Positions 28,447-37,439 of a DNA stretch of 64,000 nt are shown one piece after another (the stretch's first letter is position 1; each line of letters begins with the position of its first letter). The stretch spans positions 1-64,000 of the forward strand of contig NZ_JACBFY010000002.1 of the NCBI RefSeq assembly GCF_021401245.1, written 5' to 3'. The notes beneath the pieces are model-generated. The model saw nothing but the letters and a program-made list of their open reading frames with translations, did no database searches and was not told the DNA's origin. A program made the position numbers and the translations under genes. This stretch comes from Pseudacidovorax sp. NFM-22. Its GTDB lineage: Bacteria > Pseudomonadota > Gammaproteobacteria > Burkholderiales > Burkholderiaceae_C.

Positions 28447-29678
28447 GCCTGGGCTCCCTTGGGTTCGACATGCACGGTGGGCAGGGCGGCGGGCTCCACG
28501 CCCTCCTCCCTGGCCAGCGCGCGCTGGGCTTCCTCGCGGCCGGTGGGGGCCACGGGCTCGGCGGCGACCTCGGCCTTGCCGCGGTTCATCAGCCGGCGCA
28601 CCAGCCCCACGATGCCGTCGGGCAGGAACAGCGTGACCGCGATGAAGAGCGCGCCCAGAAAGTACAGCCAGTATTCCGGCGCCACCACCGTCAGCCAGCT
28701 CTTGGCACCGTTGACCAGGAAGGCGCCGACGATGGGTCCGATGAGCGTCGCGCGTCCGCCGACGGCCGTCCAGATGGCGATCTCGATGGAGTTGGCGGCG
28801 CTCATCTCGCCCGGGTTGATGATGCCCACCTGCGGCACGTACAGCGCGCCGGCCACGCCGCACATCATGGCCGAGATGACCCAGATGCTGAGCTTGTAGG
28901 GCAGCGGGTTGTAGCCGCAGAACATGGTGCGCGACTCGGCATCGCGGATGGCCTGCAGCACGCGGCCGTACTTGCTGCCGATCAGCCACTTGGCGAACAG
29001 GAAGAAGCCCAGCAGCACCGCGCCGGTGAGGGCGAAGATCGTCATGCGCATCTCCTGCGTGGCGATCGGAATGCCCAGGATGCGCTTGAAGTCGGTGAAG
29101 CCGTTGTTGCCGCCGAAGCCGGTCTCGTTGCGGAAGAACAGCAGCATGGCCGCGAAGGTCATGGCCTGCGTGATGATCGAGAAGTACACGCCCTTGATGC
29201 GCGAGCGGAAGGCGAAGTAGCCGAAGACCAGCGCCAGCAGGCCCGGCACCACCACCACCATCAGCATCTGGAAAACGAAGCTGTCGCTGAAGGTCCAGTG
29301 CCAGGGGAGCGTCTTCCAGTCGAGGAAGACCATGAAGTCCGGCAGGTCGCTCTTGTAGTTGCCGTCGCGGCCGATCTGCCGCATGAGGTACATGCCCATC
29401 ATGTAGCCGCCCAGCGCGAAGAACAGGCCGTGGCCCAGCGACAGGATGCCGGTGTAGCCCCAGATCAGGTCCATGGCCAGCGCGCAGATGGCGTAGCACA
29501 TGATCTTGCCAAGCAGCGCCACCGCATAGTCGCTGAGGTGGAAGGCACTGCCGTCGGGCACCCACAGGTTGAGCACCGGCGCCAGGCCGCACGCCACGAT
29601 CAGCGCGATGAAGAAGGCGGTCCAGCCTTTGCCGCTGAGCAGCGGGGCTTTGGAGGGAAGTTGAACGGATGTCGTCAT
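28443..29678 (-). CDS. urtC: Urea ABC transporter permease UrtC
   Basis: 411 residues, LivM-like permease with about 9-10 membrane helices. GLAPVLNLWVP, DLIWGYTGILSLGHGLFFALG and GVYFSIITQAMTFA match UrtC. The long loop GRDGNYKSDLPDFMVFLDW is a UrtC feature. The cytoplasmic tail after LMNRGK is acidic and Ala-rich. Start chosen at 29678, 4 bp after the urtB stop; an in-frame ATG at 29696 would overlap urtB. Confidence 0.95.
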   Translation of the reverse strand: MTTSVQLPSKAPLLSGKGWTAFFIALIVACGLAPVLNLWVPDGSAFHLSDYAVALLGKIMCYAICALAMDLIWGYTGILSLGHGLFFALGGYMMGMYLMRQIGRDGNYKSDLPDFMVFLDWKTLPWHWTFSDSFVFQMLMVVVVPGLLALVFGYFAFRSRIKGVYFSIITQAMTFAAMLLFFRNETGFGGNNGFTDFKRILGIPIATQEMRMTIFALTGAVLLGFFLFAKWLIGSKYGRVLQAIRDAESRTMFCGYNPLPYKLSIWVISAMMCGVAGALYVPQVGIINPGEMSAANSIEIAIWTAVGGRATLIGPIVGAFLVNGAKSWLTVVAPEYWLYFLGALFIAVTLFLPDGIVGLVRRLMNRGKAEVAAEPVAPTGREEAQRALAREEGVEPAALPTVHVEPKGAQA

Positions 29679-29682
29679 GGCA

Positions 29683-31275
29683 TCAGGCCTCGGCACTGCG
29701 GCCCTTGATCGCGAAGATGCCCTGCGGCCGCTTCTGGATGAACACGATGATGAAGACCAGGATGGCGATCTTGGCCAGCACCGCGCCCGCCCAGCCTTCG
29801 ATGAACTTGTTGAGCACGCCCAGGCCCAGGGCCGCGTAGACGGTGCCGGCCAGCTGGCCCACGCCGCCCATCACCACCACCATGAAGCTGTCGACGATGT
29901 AGCTCTGGCCCAGGTCGGGCCCCACATTGCCGATCTGGCTGAGCGCGCAGCCCGCCAGGCCGGCGATGCCCGAGCCCAGCGCGAAGGCGTAGGTGTCCAC
30001 CCGCGCCGTGTTCACGCCCATGCACGAGGCGATGGGCCGGTTCTGCGTCACGCCGCGCACGAAGAGACCCAGGCGCGTGCGGCTGATCAGCCAGGCCATG
30101 GACGCGAGCACGAGCCCGGCGAAGATGATGATGCCGATGCGGTTCCAGGGCAGCACGAGGTTGGAGAGGACTTCCAGCCCGCCGCTCATCCAGCCGGGGT
30201 TCTCCACACCCACGTTCTGCGCGCCGAAGATCGTGCGCACCAGCTGCTGCAGCATCAGGCTGATGCCCCAGGTGGCCAGCAGCGTCTCCAGCGGCCGGCC
30301 GTACAGGAAGCGGATCACGCCCCGCTCCAGCACCGCGCCCACCAGGGCCGAGGCCATGAACGAGACCGGGATGGCCGCCACCAGGTACCAGCCGAACATC
30401 GATTCCGGCAGGAAGCGCTGGAACACGCCCTGCATCACATAGGTGGCATAGGCGCCGATCATCATCAGCTCGCCATGGGCCATGTTGATCACGCCCATCA
30501 GGCCGTAGGTGATGGCCAGGCCCAGGGCTGCCAGCAGCAGCACCGAGCCCAGGCTGATGCCGCTGAACACCACGCCCAGCCGGTCGCCCCACACCAGCGC
30601 GCCATCGATGGACGCGATGCTGGCCTGGATGGCGGCCTTGACCTGCGGGTCGGTCTCGTCGGCCAGGCGCTGGTTGAGCAGCAGCTTGGTGTCGGGGTTC
30701 TTGTTGTCGCCCAACGCCTTGGCAGCGGCCAGGCGCTTGGCGGCGTCTGCGCTCGACAGCATGGAGGCGTCGCGCACCAGCATCAGCTTGGCCTTGACCT
30801 TGGCGCTCTGCTCGGCGGCCAGGGCCTTCTCGACCAGCGGAACGCGCGATTCGTCGGGCTCCTTGAAGAGGGCGTCGGCGGCTTCGAGCCGCACGGCTTC
30901 GTCGGGGCTGGTGAGCTGCAGCGCGGCCTGCGCGGCATCGAGCGCGCCGCGCATCAGGTTGTTGTTGACCACGTCCTCGGCCTCGGCCGGCACCTTCACC
31001 TCGGCGCCGGTGACCGGGTCGAAGCCCTTGTCGTCCTTCATGACGTAGGCCTGCTTGTCGGTGAACTTCACCGCCTCATCCACCAGGGCCTGCAGGAAAG
31101 CCTTGGTCTTCTCGTCGGCCACGGCGACGGCCTTGTTGATGGCGGCGATGCGGCTTTCGGCATCGCCCGAGGCCATGGCCAGGGCCTCGTCGGCCGTCAG
31201 CGCCCGAGTCGGCCCAGCCAATACCAGCAGGGCAAGACATGCCATCTGCATGAACAAGCGGAGAGGTGTTTTCAC
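29683..31275 (-). CDS. urtB: Urea ABC transporter permease UrtB
   Basis: 530 residues. A signal-like N-terminus (FMQMACLALLVLAG) is followed by about 200 residues of periplasmic helical extension (HEAT-like, ALFKEPDESRVPLVEKAL), then the LivH-type permease from about residue 240 (SGISLGSVLLLAALGLAITYGLMGVINMAHGELMM). This large extension is usual for proteobacterial UrtB. Separated from urtA by 188 bp holding a hairpin repeat, so expression of urtB onward may be reduced relative to urtA. Confidence 0.95.
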   Translation of the reverse strand: MKTPLRLFMQMACLALLVLAGPTRALTADEALAMASGDAESRIAAINKAVAVADEKTKAFLQALVDEAVKFTDKQAYVMKDDKGFDPVTGAEVKVPAEAEDVVNNNLMRGALDAAQAALQLTSPDEAVRLEAADALFKEPDESRVPLVEKALAAEQSAKVKAKLMLVRDASMLSSADAAKRLAAAKALGDNKNPDTKLLLNQRLADETDPQVKAAIQASIASIDGALVWGDRLGVVFSGISLGSVLLLAALGLAITYGLMGVINMAHGELMMIGAYATYVMQGVFQRFLPESMFGWYLVAAIPVSFMASALVGAVLERGVIRFLYGRPLETLLATWGISLMLQQLVRTIFGAQNVGVENPGWMSGGLEVLSNLVLPWNRIGIIIFAGLVLASMAWLISRTRLGLFVRGVTQNRPIASCMGVNTARVDTYAFALGSGIAGLAGCALSQIGNVGPDLGQSYIVDSFMVVVMGGVGQLAGTVYAALGLGVLNKFIEGWAGAVLAKIAILVFIIVFIQKRPQGIFAIKGRSAEA

Positions 31276-31381
31276 GTCGTCCTCGACATAAACAAGAAAG
31301 GCCCGATCCCGACAAGCAAGATCGAGCCTGTGCGCCCGTCAACCCAGGGCAAGCGAAGCGAAGCCCGTTCGCACGCACCCG

Positions 31382-31426
31382 CGGAACCGGCTTTGCCGGG
31401 CCGCCGGGTGCGCCCCTTGAGGGGGA
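31382..31426. repeat. Dispersed hairpin repeat between urtA and urtB
   Basis: The segment GGAACCGGCTTTGCCGGG with GGGTGCGCCCCTTGAGGGGG forms two adjacent hairpins (CCGGC-TTT-GCCGG and CCCCT-TG-AGGGG). Closely related copies in the opposite orientation lie at 41773-41818 and a diverged copy at 43323-43351. Placed between a binding-protein gene and its membrane genes it could stabilise urtA mRNA or attenuate read-through. Confidence 0.75.
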
Positions 31427-31463
31427 TTCGGCTACACGAAGTGAGCAAGAAACGGGGTGGTCG

Positions 31464-32738
31464 TCAAACCTTCGATTTGCCGTCGGGTTCGTCCTTCTTC
31501 TTGTCGTTGCCTTCGATGTACGGGCTCCAGGGCTTGGCCTTGACCGGCTCCTTGGTCTTCCACACCACCTTGAACTGGCCATCGGCCTGGATCTCGCCGA
31601 TGAACACCGACTTGTGCAGGTGGTGGTTCTTCTCGTCCATCTTGCTCACGATGCCCGAGGGCGCGTTGAAGGTCTGGCCGGCCATGGCGGCGATGACCTT
31701 GTCGACGTCGGTGGACTTGGCCTTCTCGACGGCCTGCTTCCACATGTTGATGCCGATGTAGGTGGCCTCCATCGGGTCGTTGGTCAGCGGCTTGTCCTTG
31801 TGGCCGGGGATGTTCTTGGCCTTGGCGTAGGCGGACCACTTCTTGATGAACTCGGTGTTGGCCGGGCTCTTGATGCTCATGAAGTAGTTCCAGGCGGCCA
31901 GGTGGCCCACCAGCGGCTTGGTGTCGACGCCGCGCAGCTCTTCTTCGCCCACCGAGAAGGCGACCACCGGCACGTCCTTGGCCTTCAGGCCGGCGTTGCC
32001 CAGTTCCTTGTAGAAGGGCACGTTGGAGTCGCCGTTGATGGTGGACACCACGGCCGTCTTGCCGCCCTGGCTGAACTTCTTGATGTCGGCGACGATGGTC
32101 TGGTAGTCGCTGTGGCCGAAGGGGGTGTACTTCTCGTCGATGTCGCTGTCCTTCACGCCCTTGCTCTTGAGGTAGGCGCGCAGGATCTTGTTGGTGGTGC
32201 GGGGGTACACGTAGTCGGTGCCGAGCAGCACCCAGCGCTTGGCGGCGCCGCCTTCCTTGCTCATCAGGTAGTCGACGGCGGGAATGGCCTGCTGGTTGGG
32301 CGCGGCGCCGGTGTAGAACACGTTCTTGGACAGCTCTTCACCCTCGTACTGCACGGGGTAGAACAGCAGGCCGTTCATCTCTTCGACGACCGGCAGCACC
32401 GACTTGCGCGACACCGAGGTCCAGCAGCCGAAGATCACGGCGACCTTGTCCTGGCCCAGCAGCTGCTTGGTCTTCTCGGCGAACAGGGGCCAGTTGGAGG
32501 CCGGGTCCACCACGACGGGCTCGAGCTTCTTGCCCAGCACGCCGCCTTTGGCGTTGATCTCGTCGATGGCCATCAGCACCGTGTCCTTGAGCACGGTCTC
32601 GGAGATGGCCATGGTGCCGGACAGCGAGTGCAGCACGCCGACCTTGATGGTGTCCTGCTGGGCAAAGGCGGGCGCGGCGCCGAGGCTGGCGAGGGCGACG
32701 CTGGCGGTCAGCGCCTTGAGGGTGAAGCGACGTTGCAT
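31464..32738 (-). CDS. urtA: Urea ABC transporter substrate-binding protein UrtA
   Basis: 424 residues. Signal peptide MQRRFTLKALTASVALASLG with cleavage after AFA. Mature protein begins QQDTIKVGVLHSLSGTMA, the UrtA/AmiC-like start, with FGCWTSVSRKSVLPV, LLFYPVQYEG and LLGTDYVYPRTTNKI, all hallmark UrtA segments. It binds urea in the periplasm. First gene of the operon; urease and nickel genes are not in this window. Confidence 0.96.
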   Translation of the reverse strand: MQRRFTLKALTASVALASLGAAPAFAQQDTIKVGVLHSLSGTMAISETVLKDTVLMAIDEINAKGGVLGKKLEPVVVDPASNWPLFAEKTKQLLGQDKVAVIFGCWTSVSRKSVLPVVEEMNGLLFYPVQYEGEELSKNVFYTGAAPNQQAIPAVDYLMSKEGGAAKRWVLLGTDYVYPRTTNKILRAYLKSKGVKDSDIDEKYTPFGHSDYQTIVADIKKFSQGGKTAVVSTINGDSNVPFYKELGNAGLKAKDVPVVAFSVGEEELRGVDTKPLVGHLAAWNYFMSIKSPANTEFIKKWSAYAKAKNIPGHKDKPLTNDPMEATYIGINMWKQAVEKAKSTDVDKVIAAMAGQTFNAPSGIVSKMDEKNHHLHKSVFIGEIQADGQFKVVWKTKEPVKAKPWSPYIEGNDKKKDEPDGKSKV

Positions 32739-32817
32739 GGCTGCTCTTCTCCTGGGGTTTCGGTTGGCAAGGGATGGAAGGAACGGGATGGAGTCTCCTT
32801 GCCGGGCCCCGGGCGGG

Positions 32818-33843
32818 CTATACGCCGGGTGGCGTACATGCCGCGAAGGCGCGGCGCGCGAAGTCCCAGAACAGCCGGCCCGCGTCCGGCCCCGCCGGAT
32901 CGGCATAGCTGCCCCGGGCGCTGCCGCCGCTCCAGGCGTGACCCAGCGCCTCGATCTCCACCAGCCGCACCTCCAGCACCCGGCCGCGGCGGTAGTCCGT
33001 CACCTGCATGGGAAGGCGTTTGCCGCGTTGCTGGATCACGGGCTCGGTGGCCTCGGCGCCGACGGCCTGCGCCCAGACCTCGGCGGCCAGGCGGCCGGCC
33101 GCAGGACGCACCACCGTGTCGCGTCCGCCCTGCACCACCAGCAACCGCGGCAGCATGGCGGCGCCGTCCGCCGCCAGATCGAGCACGGGCGCGCGCCGGC
33201 CCGCCATGGCGCCCAGCGCCTGGCGCGCGGAGGTCGCGGCACCCGGCGCCACGCCCGAATGCATCATCACGGCCTGCAGCCGCTCGGGCGCGCGCATGGC
33301 AAGCCGCGCCGCCAGCCCCGCCCCGGCCGACAGCCCTGCCACGGCGATGCGCGAGGCGTCGGCACCGTAGAGCAGGCAGGCCTGGTCGATGGCGGCCAGC
33401 ACCAGGCCCACCTCGGCATCGGCCCGCTGTTCGGCAAACCAGTTCCAGCAGCCTTCGGGATTGGCCAGCGCCGACTGCTGCGGATAGAGCACCAGGAAGC
33501 CCTCGCGCCGCGCCAGCGCGTTCATGCGCGAGCCGATGGCGAAGTCCCGCGCCGACTGCCGGCAGCCGTGCAGCATCACCACCAGCGGCAGCCCGCGCAC
33601 CGGCCGCCCGGGCACGGGCGGCGGCACGAACAGGTGATAGCGGCAGGCCCCGCCGGCCGCGAAGGCGATCCCGGCCAGCCAGTCACCCGGCCCCGGCGGC
33701 GGCCGACTGCTCTCCGCCGCCGCGTCGCGCACGCGCGTGGCCACGCCCTGCCCCGCGCGAGTGAGCGCGCCCGTGACCGCCTTCAACTGCCGTTGATAAG
33801 CCTTCGCGAAAGTGCGGCCGAGAGAAGGAGGACGACGGGGCAT
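32818..33843 (-). CDS. PHB depolymerase family esterase (alpha/beta hydrolase)
   Basis: 341 residues. LVVMLHGCRQSARDFA gives the oxyanion strand, GLSAGAG the nucleophile elbow, an Asp in VQGGRDTVV and a His in IEALGHAWSGG, a full Ser-Asp-His triad. This fits the type 1 catalytic domain of short-chain polyhydroxyalkanoate depolymerases and feruloyl/acetylxylan-type esterases. No clear signal peptide: the start MPRRPPSLGRTFAKAY is basic and amphipathic, so cytoplasmic or phasin-like association is possible. Role in PHB turnover is inferred from family only. Confidence 0.88.
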   Translation of the reverse strand: MPRRPPSLGRTFAKAYQRQLKAVTGALTRAGQGVATRVRDAAAESSRPPPGPGDWLAGIAFAAGGACRYHLFVPPPVPGRPVRGLPLVVMLHGCRQSARDFAIGSRMNALARREGFLVLYPQQSALANPEGCWNWFAEQRADAEVGLVLAAIDQACLLYGADASRIAVAGLSAGAGLAARLAMRAPERLQAVMMHSGVAPGAATSARQALGAMAGRRAPVLDLAADGAAMLPRLLVVQGGRDTVVRPAAGRLAAEVWAQAVGAEATEPVIQQRGKRLPMQVTDYRRGRVLEVRLVEIEALGHAWSGGSARGSYADPAGPDAGRLFWDFARRAFAACTPPGV

Positions 33844-33961
33844 GGCGCAGCCTTGGAGAAGCAAAGCGCTGAATGCTTCGCCACCCGCCGCCGCCCGTCA
33901 ATCAGCGGACTGCCCTGCGCCGCGCCGGCCATCGCAGAGGCACCGCGGGGCCTGGGCAGGG

Positions 33962-34885
33962 CTAATAGACCTCTGGAACGATCATGCTCTGGGGCACGGG
34001 CTGGCGGAAGTAGTCGGGGTGCCGCTCGCGGTCCGGCAGTGCGATGGGCGGATGCTCCACCTCGCGGTAAGGCATCTGCCCCAGCAGGTGGGTGATGCAG
34101 TTCAGGCGCGCCTTCTTCTTGTCCACCGCCTGAACCACCCACCACGGCGCCTCGGGGATGTGGGTGCGCTCCAGCATCGCCTCCTTGGCCTTGGTGTAGT
34201 CCTCCCAGCGGCGGCGGCTTTCCAGGTCCATGGGGCTGAGCTTCCACTGCTTGAGCGGATCGTGGATGCGGCCCAGGAAGCGCAGATGCTGCTCCTCGTC
34301 GGTGATGGAGAACCAGTACTTGATCAGCCGGATGCCCGAGCGCACCAGCATCTTCTCGAACTCGGGGACGGTGCGGAAAAACTCCTCCAGCTCGTCGTCG
34401 GTGCAGAAGCCCATCACCTTCTCGACGCCGGCGCGGTTGTACCAGCTGCGGTCGAACAGCACCATCTCGCCGGCCGCCGGCAGGTGCGACACATAGCGCT
34501 GGAAGTACCACTGCGTGCGCTCGCGGTCATTGGGCGCCGGCAGTGCCGCCACGCGGGCCACCCGCGGGTTCAGGCGCTGGGTGATGCGCTTGATCACGCC
34601 CCCTTTGCCCGCCGCGTCGCGGCCCTCGAACAGGATCACCACCTTCTGGCCGGTGTGCTGCACCCAGTCCTGCAGCTTGACCAGCTCGCCCTGCAGGCGA
34701 AAGAGCGCCTCGAAGTAGGTGCGGCGCGGCAGGCCGCCTTCCTCGTGCTGCAGCTTGCCGTCGGGGCCGATCACGCGGTCCTCCAGCTCCAGCTCGATCT
34801 CCTCGTCGTAGCCGTCGATCAGATCCTCGGCGATGCGGCGCATCAGCACGTCATGGTCGGTGGGCGTGAAGTCGGAAGAAGGCAT
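33962..34885 (-). CDS. ppk2: Polyphosphate kinase 2 (PPK2)
   Basis: 307 residues. Walker A EGRDAAGKGG, lid module with RERTQWYFQRY, Walker B LFDRSWYNRAGVE. This is a one-domain PPK2, class I type by length and sequence, which uses polyphosphate to phosphorylate nucleoside diphosphates or the reverse. N-terminal acidic segment (DGYDEEIELELEDRV) is typical. Start at 34885 leaves a 144-bp divergent gap to zntB. Confidence 0.95.
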   Translation of the reverse strand: MPSSDFTPTDHDVLMRRIAEDLIDGYDEEIELELEDRVIGPDGKLQHEEGGLPRRTYFEALFRLQGELVKLQDWVQHTGQKVVILFEGRDAAGKGGVIKRITQRLNPRVARVAALPAPNDRERTQWYFQRYVSHLPAAGEMVLFDRSWYNRAGVEKVMGFCTDDELEEFFRTVPEFEKMLVRSGIRLIKYWFSITDEEQHLRFLGRIHDPLKQWKLSPMDLESRRRWEDYTKAKEAMLERTHIPEAPWWVVQAVDKKKARLNCITHLLGQMPYREVEHPPIALPDRERHPDYFRQPVPQSMIVPEVY

Positions 34886-35029
34886 GGCGATGCACCGCAA
34901 AGTGGGACACAAGAACGCCGCACATGCTCGTGCGGCCCCATGACGCAACCATGACACCCGGGGACCGCGCCGTCATCGGATTGACATGCCGACGTCACAT
35001 CATCCCAGACCTACTTTCGCTCCCGCGCC

Positions 35030-36124
35030 GTGCCCTCGCCCCTGCCGCCCCCTGCTCCGCTCGCCGCCACTGCCCACGGCGCGGACGCCGCCGGATTGAT
35101 CTGCGGCTACCTCTTCGACGGCGAGGCGTCGTCGCCGCCGCGCCCGCTGGACCTGGACGAGGCCGCGCTGTGGCTGCAGGAGGTCGCCGGCACGCGCAGC
35201 GACACCGGCCCCCATGCCGGCGCCGTGGCCCGGGCCGAGCCGGACGGTGCCCCGCCCTATGCCTGGCTGCACTTCAACCTCAGCCATGCGCAGGCCCAGC
35301 GCTGGCTGGAGCGCCATGCCGGCCTGCCCGACAGCTTCTACGAGGCGCTGCGCGAGGGCACCCATTCGACCCGCATCGAGCGCGACGACGACGCCCTGGT
35401 GGCCGTCATCAACGACCTGCATTTCGACTTCGGCTTCGAGCCTTCGGACATCGCCACGCTGTGGATCGGCGTCGGTCCGCGCCTGGTGGTGACGGCCCGC
35501 ACGCGGCCGCTGCGCTCGGTGGACGACCTACGCCTGGCCGTGCGCACCGGCGAGGCGCCCCGCTCGACCACCGAACTGCTGGAGCGGCTGATGCGCACGC
35601 AGGCGGATGTGCTGGTGGGCGTGGTGCGCACCGTCACCGGCCGCATCGACGCCATCGAGGACGCGCTGCTCGCGCGTCGTCCCGACGCCCAGCGCGCGCG
35701 CCTGGGCGAGATGCGGCGGGTGCTGGTGCGGCTTCAGCGCCTGCTGGCGCCCGAGCCGGCGGCGCTGTTCCGGCTGCTGCAGCGCCCGCCGGCCTGGATG
35801 GCCGAGGCCGATGCGCAGGGGCTGCGCGATGCGTCGGAGGAGTTCTCGGTCGTGCTGCGCGACATGCACGGCCTGCAGGAGCGGGTGAAGCTGCTGCAGG
35901 AGGAGCTCGCCGCCAGCGTGCAGGAGGACAACAACCGCAGCCTGTTCGTGCTGACGGTGGTGACGGTGCTGGCCCTGCCCATCAACATCCTGGCCGGCCT
36001 GTTCGGCATGAATGTGGGCGGCATCCCGCTGGCCGAGAACCCGCACGGGTTCTGGCACCTGGTGGCCATCGTGGCCACCTTCACCGCCGTGGCGGCCTGG
36101 CTGGCGTTCAGGAAGAAGAAGTAG
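35030..36124 (+). CDS. zntB: CorA-family zinc transporter ZntB
   Basis: 364 residues from a GTG start. Large cytoplasmic domain with WLHFNLSHAQAQRWLE, long helix with LLERLMRTQADVLVG, then two C-terminal membrane helices around the conserved GMN motif (LFGMNVGGIP), and a Lys-rich end. ZntB-type members carry Zn2+ (or Co/Ni) with protons. The sequence GGIPLAEN after GMN matches ZntB rather than CorA (which has MEFMP). 17 bp of its 3' end overlap the convergent gene. Confidence 0.9.
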   Translation: MPSPLPPPAPLAATAHGADAAGLICGYLFDGEASSPPRPLDLDEAALWLQEVAGTRSDTGPHAGAVARAEPDGAPPYAWLHFNLSHAQAQRWLERHAGLPDSFYEALREGTHSTRIERDDDALVAVINDLHFDFGFEPSDIATLWIGVGPRLVVTARTRPLRSVDDLRLAVRTGEAPRSTTELLERLMRTQADVLVGVVRTVTGRIDAIEDALLARRPDAQRARLGEMRRVLVRLQRLLAPEPAALFRLLQRPPAWMAEADAQGLRDASEEFSVVLRDMHGLQERVKLLQEELAASVQEDNNRSLFVLTVVTVLALPINILAGLFGMNVGGIPLAENPHGFWHLVAIVATFTAVAAWLAFRKKK

Positions 36125-36413
36125 CGTCGGCGGACGACGACGCCGCGAGGGCGGCCGGCGTCTCCGGCGACTCGTGCACCTGCATGGAGAGGTCGAACAG
36201 CTTCGCCTTGCCCGCGTAGTAGCGGTCCAGGCGCCAGTCGCGCAGCACCTCGATGGCCAGGTCGAAGCTCTTGTAGTCCAACGCATAGAGCGAGGACAGG
36301 TCGAAGCCGCGGTCGGTCTCCAGCGCCAGGACCAGGGCCGCCAGCGTACGGGCCGCTGGATCTTCCGGCGGGCGGCGTTCGATGTAGCGGCGGGCTTCCT
36401 TGATGGCGTTCAT
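36108..36413 (-). CDS. Conserved-type small protein of unknown function
   Basis: 101 residues. MNAIKEARRYIERRPPED, LETDRGFDLSSLYALDYKSFDLAIEVLRDWRLDRYYAGK suggests a small helical cytoplasmic protein. The coding character (third-position GC) is normal, and the protein looks ordered up to about residue 75, followed by a Ser/Ala tail. It converges on zntB with a 17-bp overlap. No function can be proposed. Confidence 0.65.
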   Translation of the reverse strand: MNAIKEARRYIERRPPEDPAARTLAALVLALETDRGFDLSSLYALDYKSFDLAIEVLRDWRLDRYYAGKAKLFDLSMQVHESPETPAALAASSSADATSSS

Positions 36414-36568
36414 GCGTAGGTAGGGGATGACAGACGGTCGCGGATTCTGCCCTTGCGTCCTGCCTGGAAATATGACAACTCCGAGTCAGTCCCGGGGTTG
36501 TTCCCAGGGGGCCGCCGGCCCCTTCGTGCCCCCCGGCCCCTGCGCCGGCAGGGCAAAGACCGACTCCT

Positions 36569-36584
36569 TAGAATCGAGCGGGTG
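36569..36584 (+). promoter_or_regulatory. -10 element placed for leaderless transcription
   Basis: TAGAAT (36569-36574) ends 7 bases before the GTG start of the PHP phosphatase at 36582. Transcription would begin at about the first base of the start codon. No Shine-Dalgarno sequence precedes the GTG. Confidence 0.5.
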
Positions 36585-37439
36585 CCCGACCACGACATCA
36601 ACGCCGACCTGCATTGCCACTCCGTGGTCTCGGACGGCACGTTGACGCCCGAAGCGCTGGCCGCCCGCGCCGCCGCCAATGGCGTGCAGCTCTGGGCCCT
36701 GACGGACCATGACGAGGTGGGCGGCCTGGAGCGTGCGGCCGAAGCCGCCCGTGCCAACGGCCTGCGCTTCCTCACCGGTGTCGAGATCTCCGTCACCTTC
36801 TGCAACGAGACGGTGCACATCGTGGGCCTGGGCTTCGATGCCGCGGACGCCGCGGTGCGCCAGGGCCTGTACGACACCCGCAATGGCCGCGGCCCGCGCG
36901 CCCGCGAGATCGCCGACCAGCTTGCCCGGGTCGGCATCAAGGGTGCCTATGAAGGCGCGCTGCGCTTCGTCGGCAACCCCGAACTCATCTCCCGCACGCA
37001 CTTCGCGCGCTTCCTGGTCGAGCAGGGCCACTGCCGCGACACCTCCGAGGTGTTCCGCAAGTACCTGACCGAGGGCAAGCCCGGCTACGTGCCCCACCGC
37101 TGGGCCAGCCTGGGCGACGCGATCCGCTGGATCCGCGATGCCGGCGGCGTCGCGGTCATCGCGCACCCGGGCCGCTACAAGTTCACCGCGAACGAGGAAT
37201 ACGCCCTCTTCACCGAGTTCAAGGGCCACGGCGGCCAGGCGGTGGAGGTGGTTACCGGCAGCCACACGCCCGCCGAATACGTCGAATACGCCGACAAGGC
37301 GAAGGAGTTCGGCCTGGCCGCCTCCCGCGGCAGCGACTTCCACAGCCCCGACGAAAGCCATTGCGACCTGGGGCGCCTGCCCCTTCTCTCGCCCAGCCTG
37401 CAGCCCGTCTGGTCCCTGCTGGCGGACCGCGTGCAGTGA
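36582..37439 (+). CDS. PHP-domain phosphatase, 3',5'-nucleoside bisphosphate phosphatase-like (RnaAM/YciV)
   Basis: 285 residues from GTG. PHP metal motifs: DLHCHSVVSDG (His11, His13), LTDHDEVGG, GVEISVTF, THFARFLVEQGH, VIAHPGRYKF and SRGSDFHSPDE. Enzymes of this kind remove the 3' phosphate from adenosine 3',5'-bisphosphate and also trim short RNA 5' ends. Start selected because the upstream in-frame ATG at 36453 encodes no conserved sequence and -10 element TAGAAT directly precedes the GTG. Overlaps the following DMT gene by 4 bp. Confidence 0.9.
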   Translation: MPDHDINADLHCHSVVSDGTLTPEALAARAAANGVQLWALTDHDEVGGLERAAEAARANGLRFLTGVEISVTFCNETVHIVGLGFDAADAAVRQGLYDTRNGRGPRAREIADQLARVGIKGAYEGALRFVGNPELISRTHFARFLVEQGHCRDTSEVFRKYLTEGKPGYVPHRWASLGDAIRWIRDAGGVAVIAHPGRYKFTANEEYALFTEFKGHGGQAVEVVTGSHTPAEYVEYADKAKEFGLAASRGSDFHSPDESHCDLGRLPLLSPSLQPVWSLLADRVQ

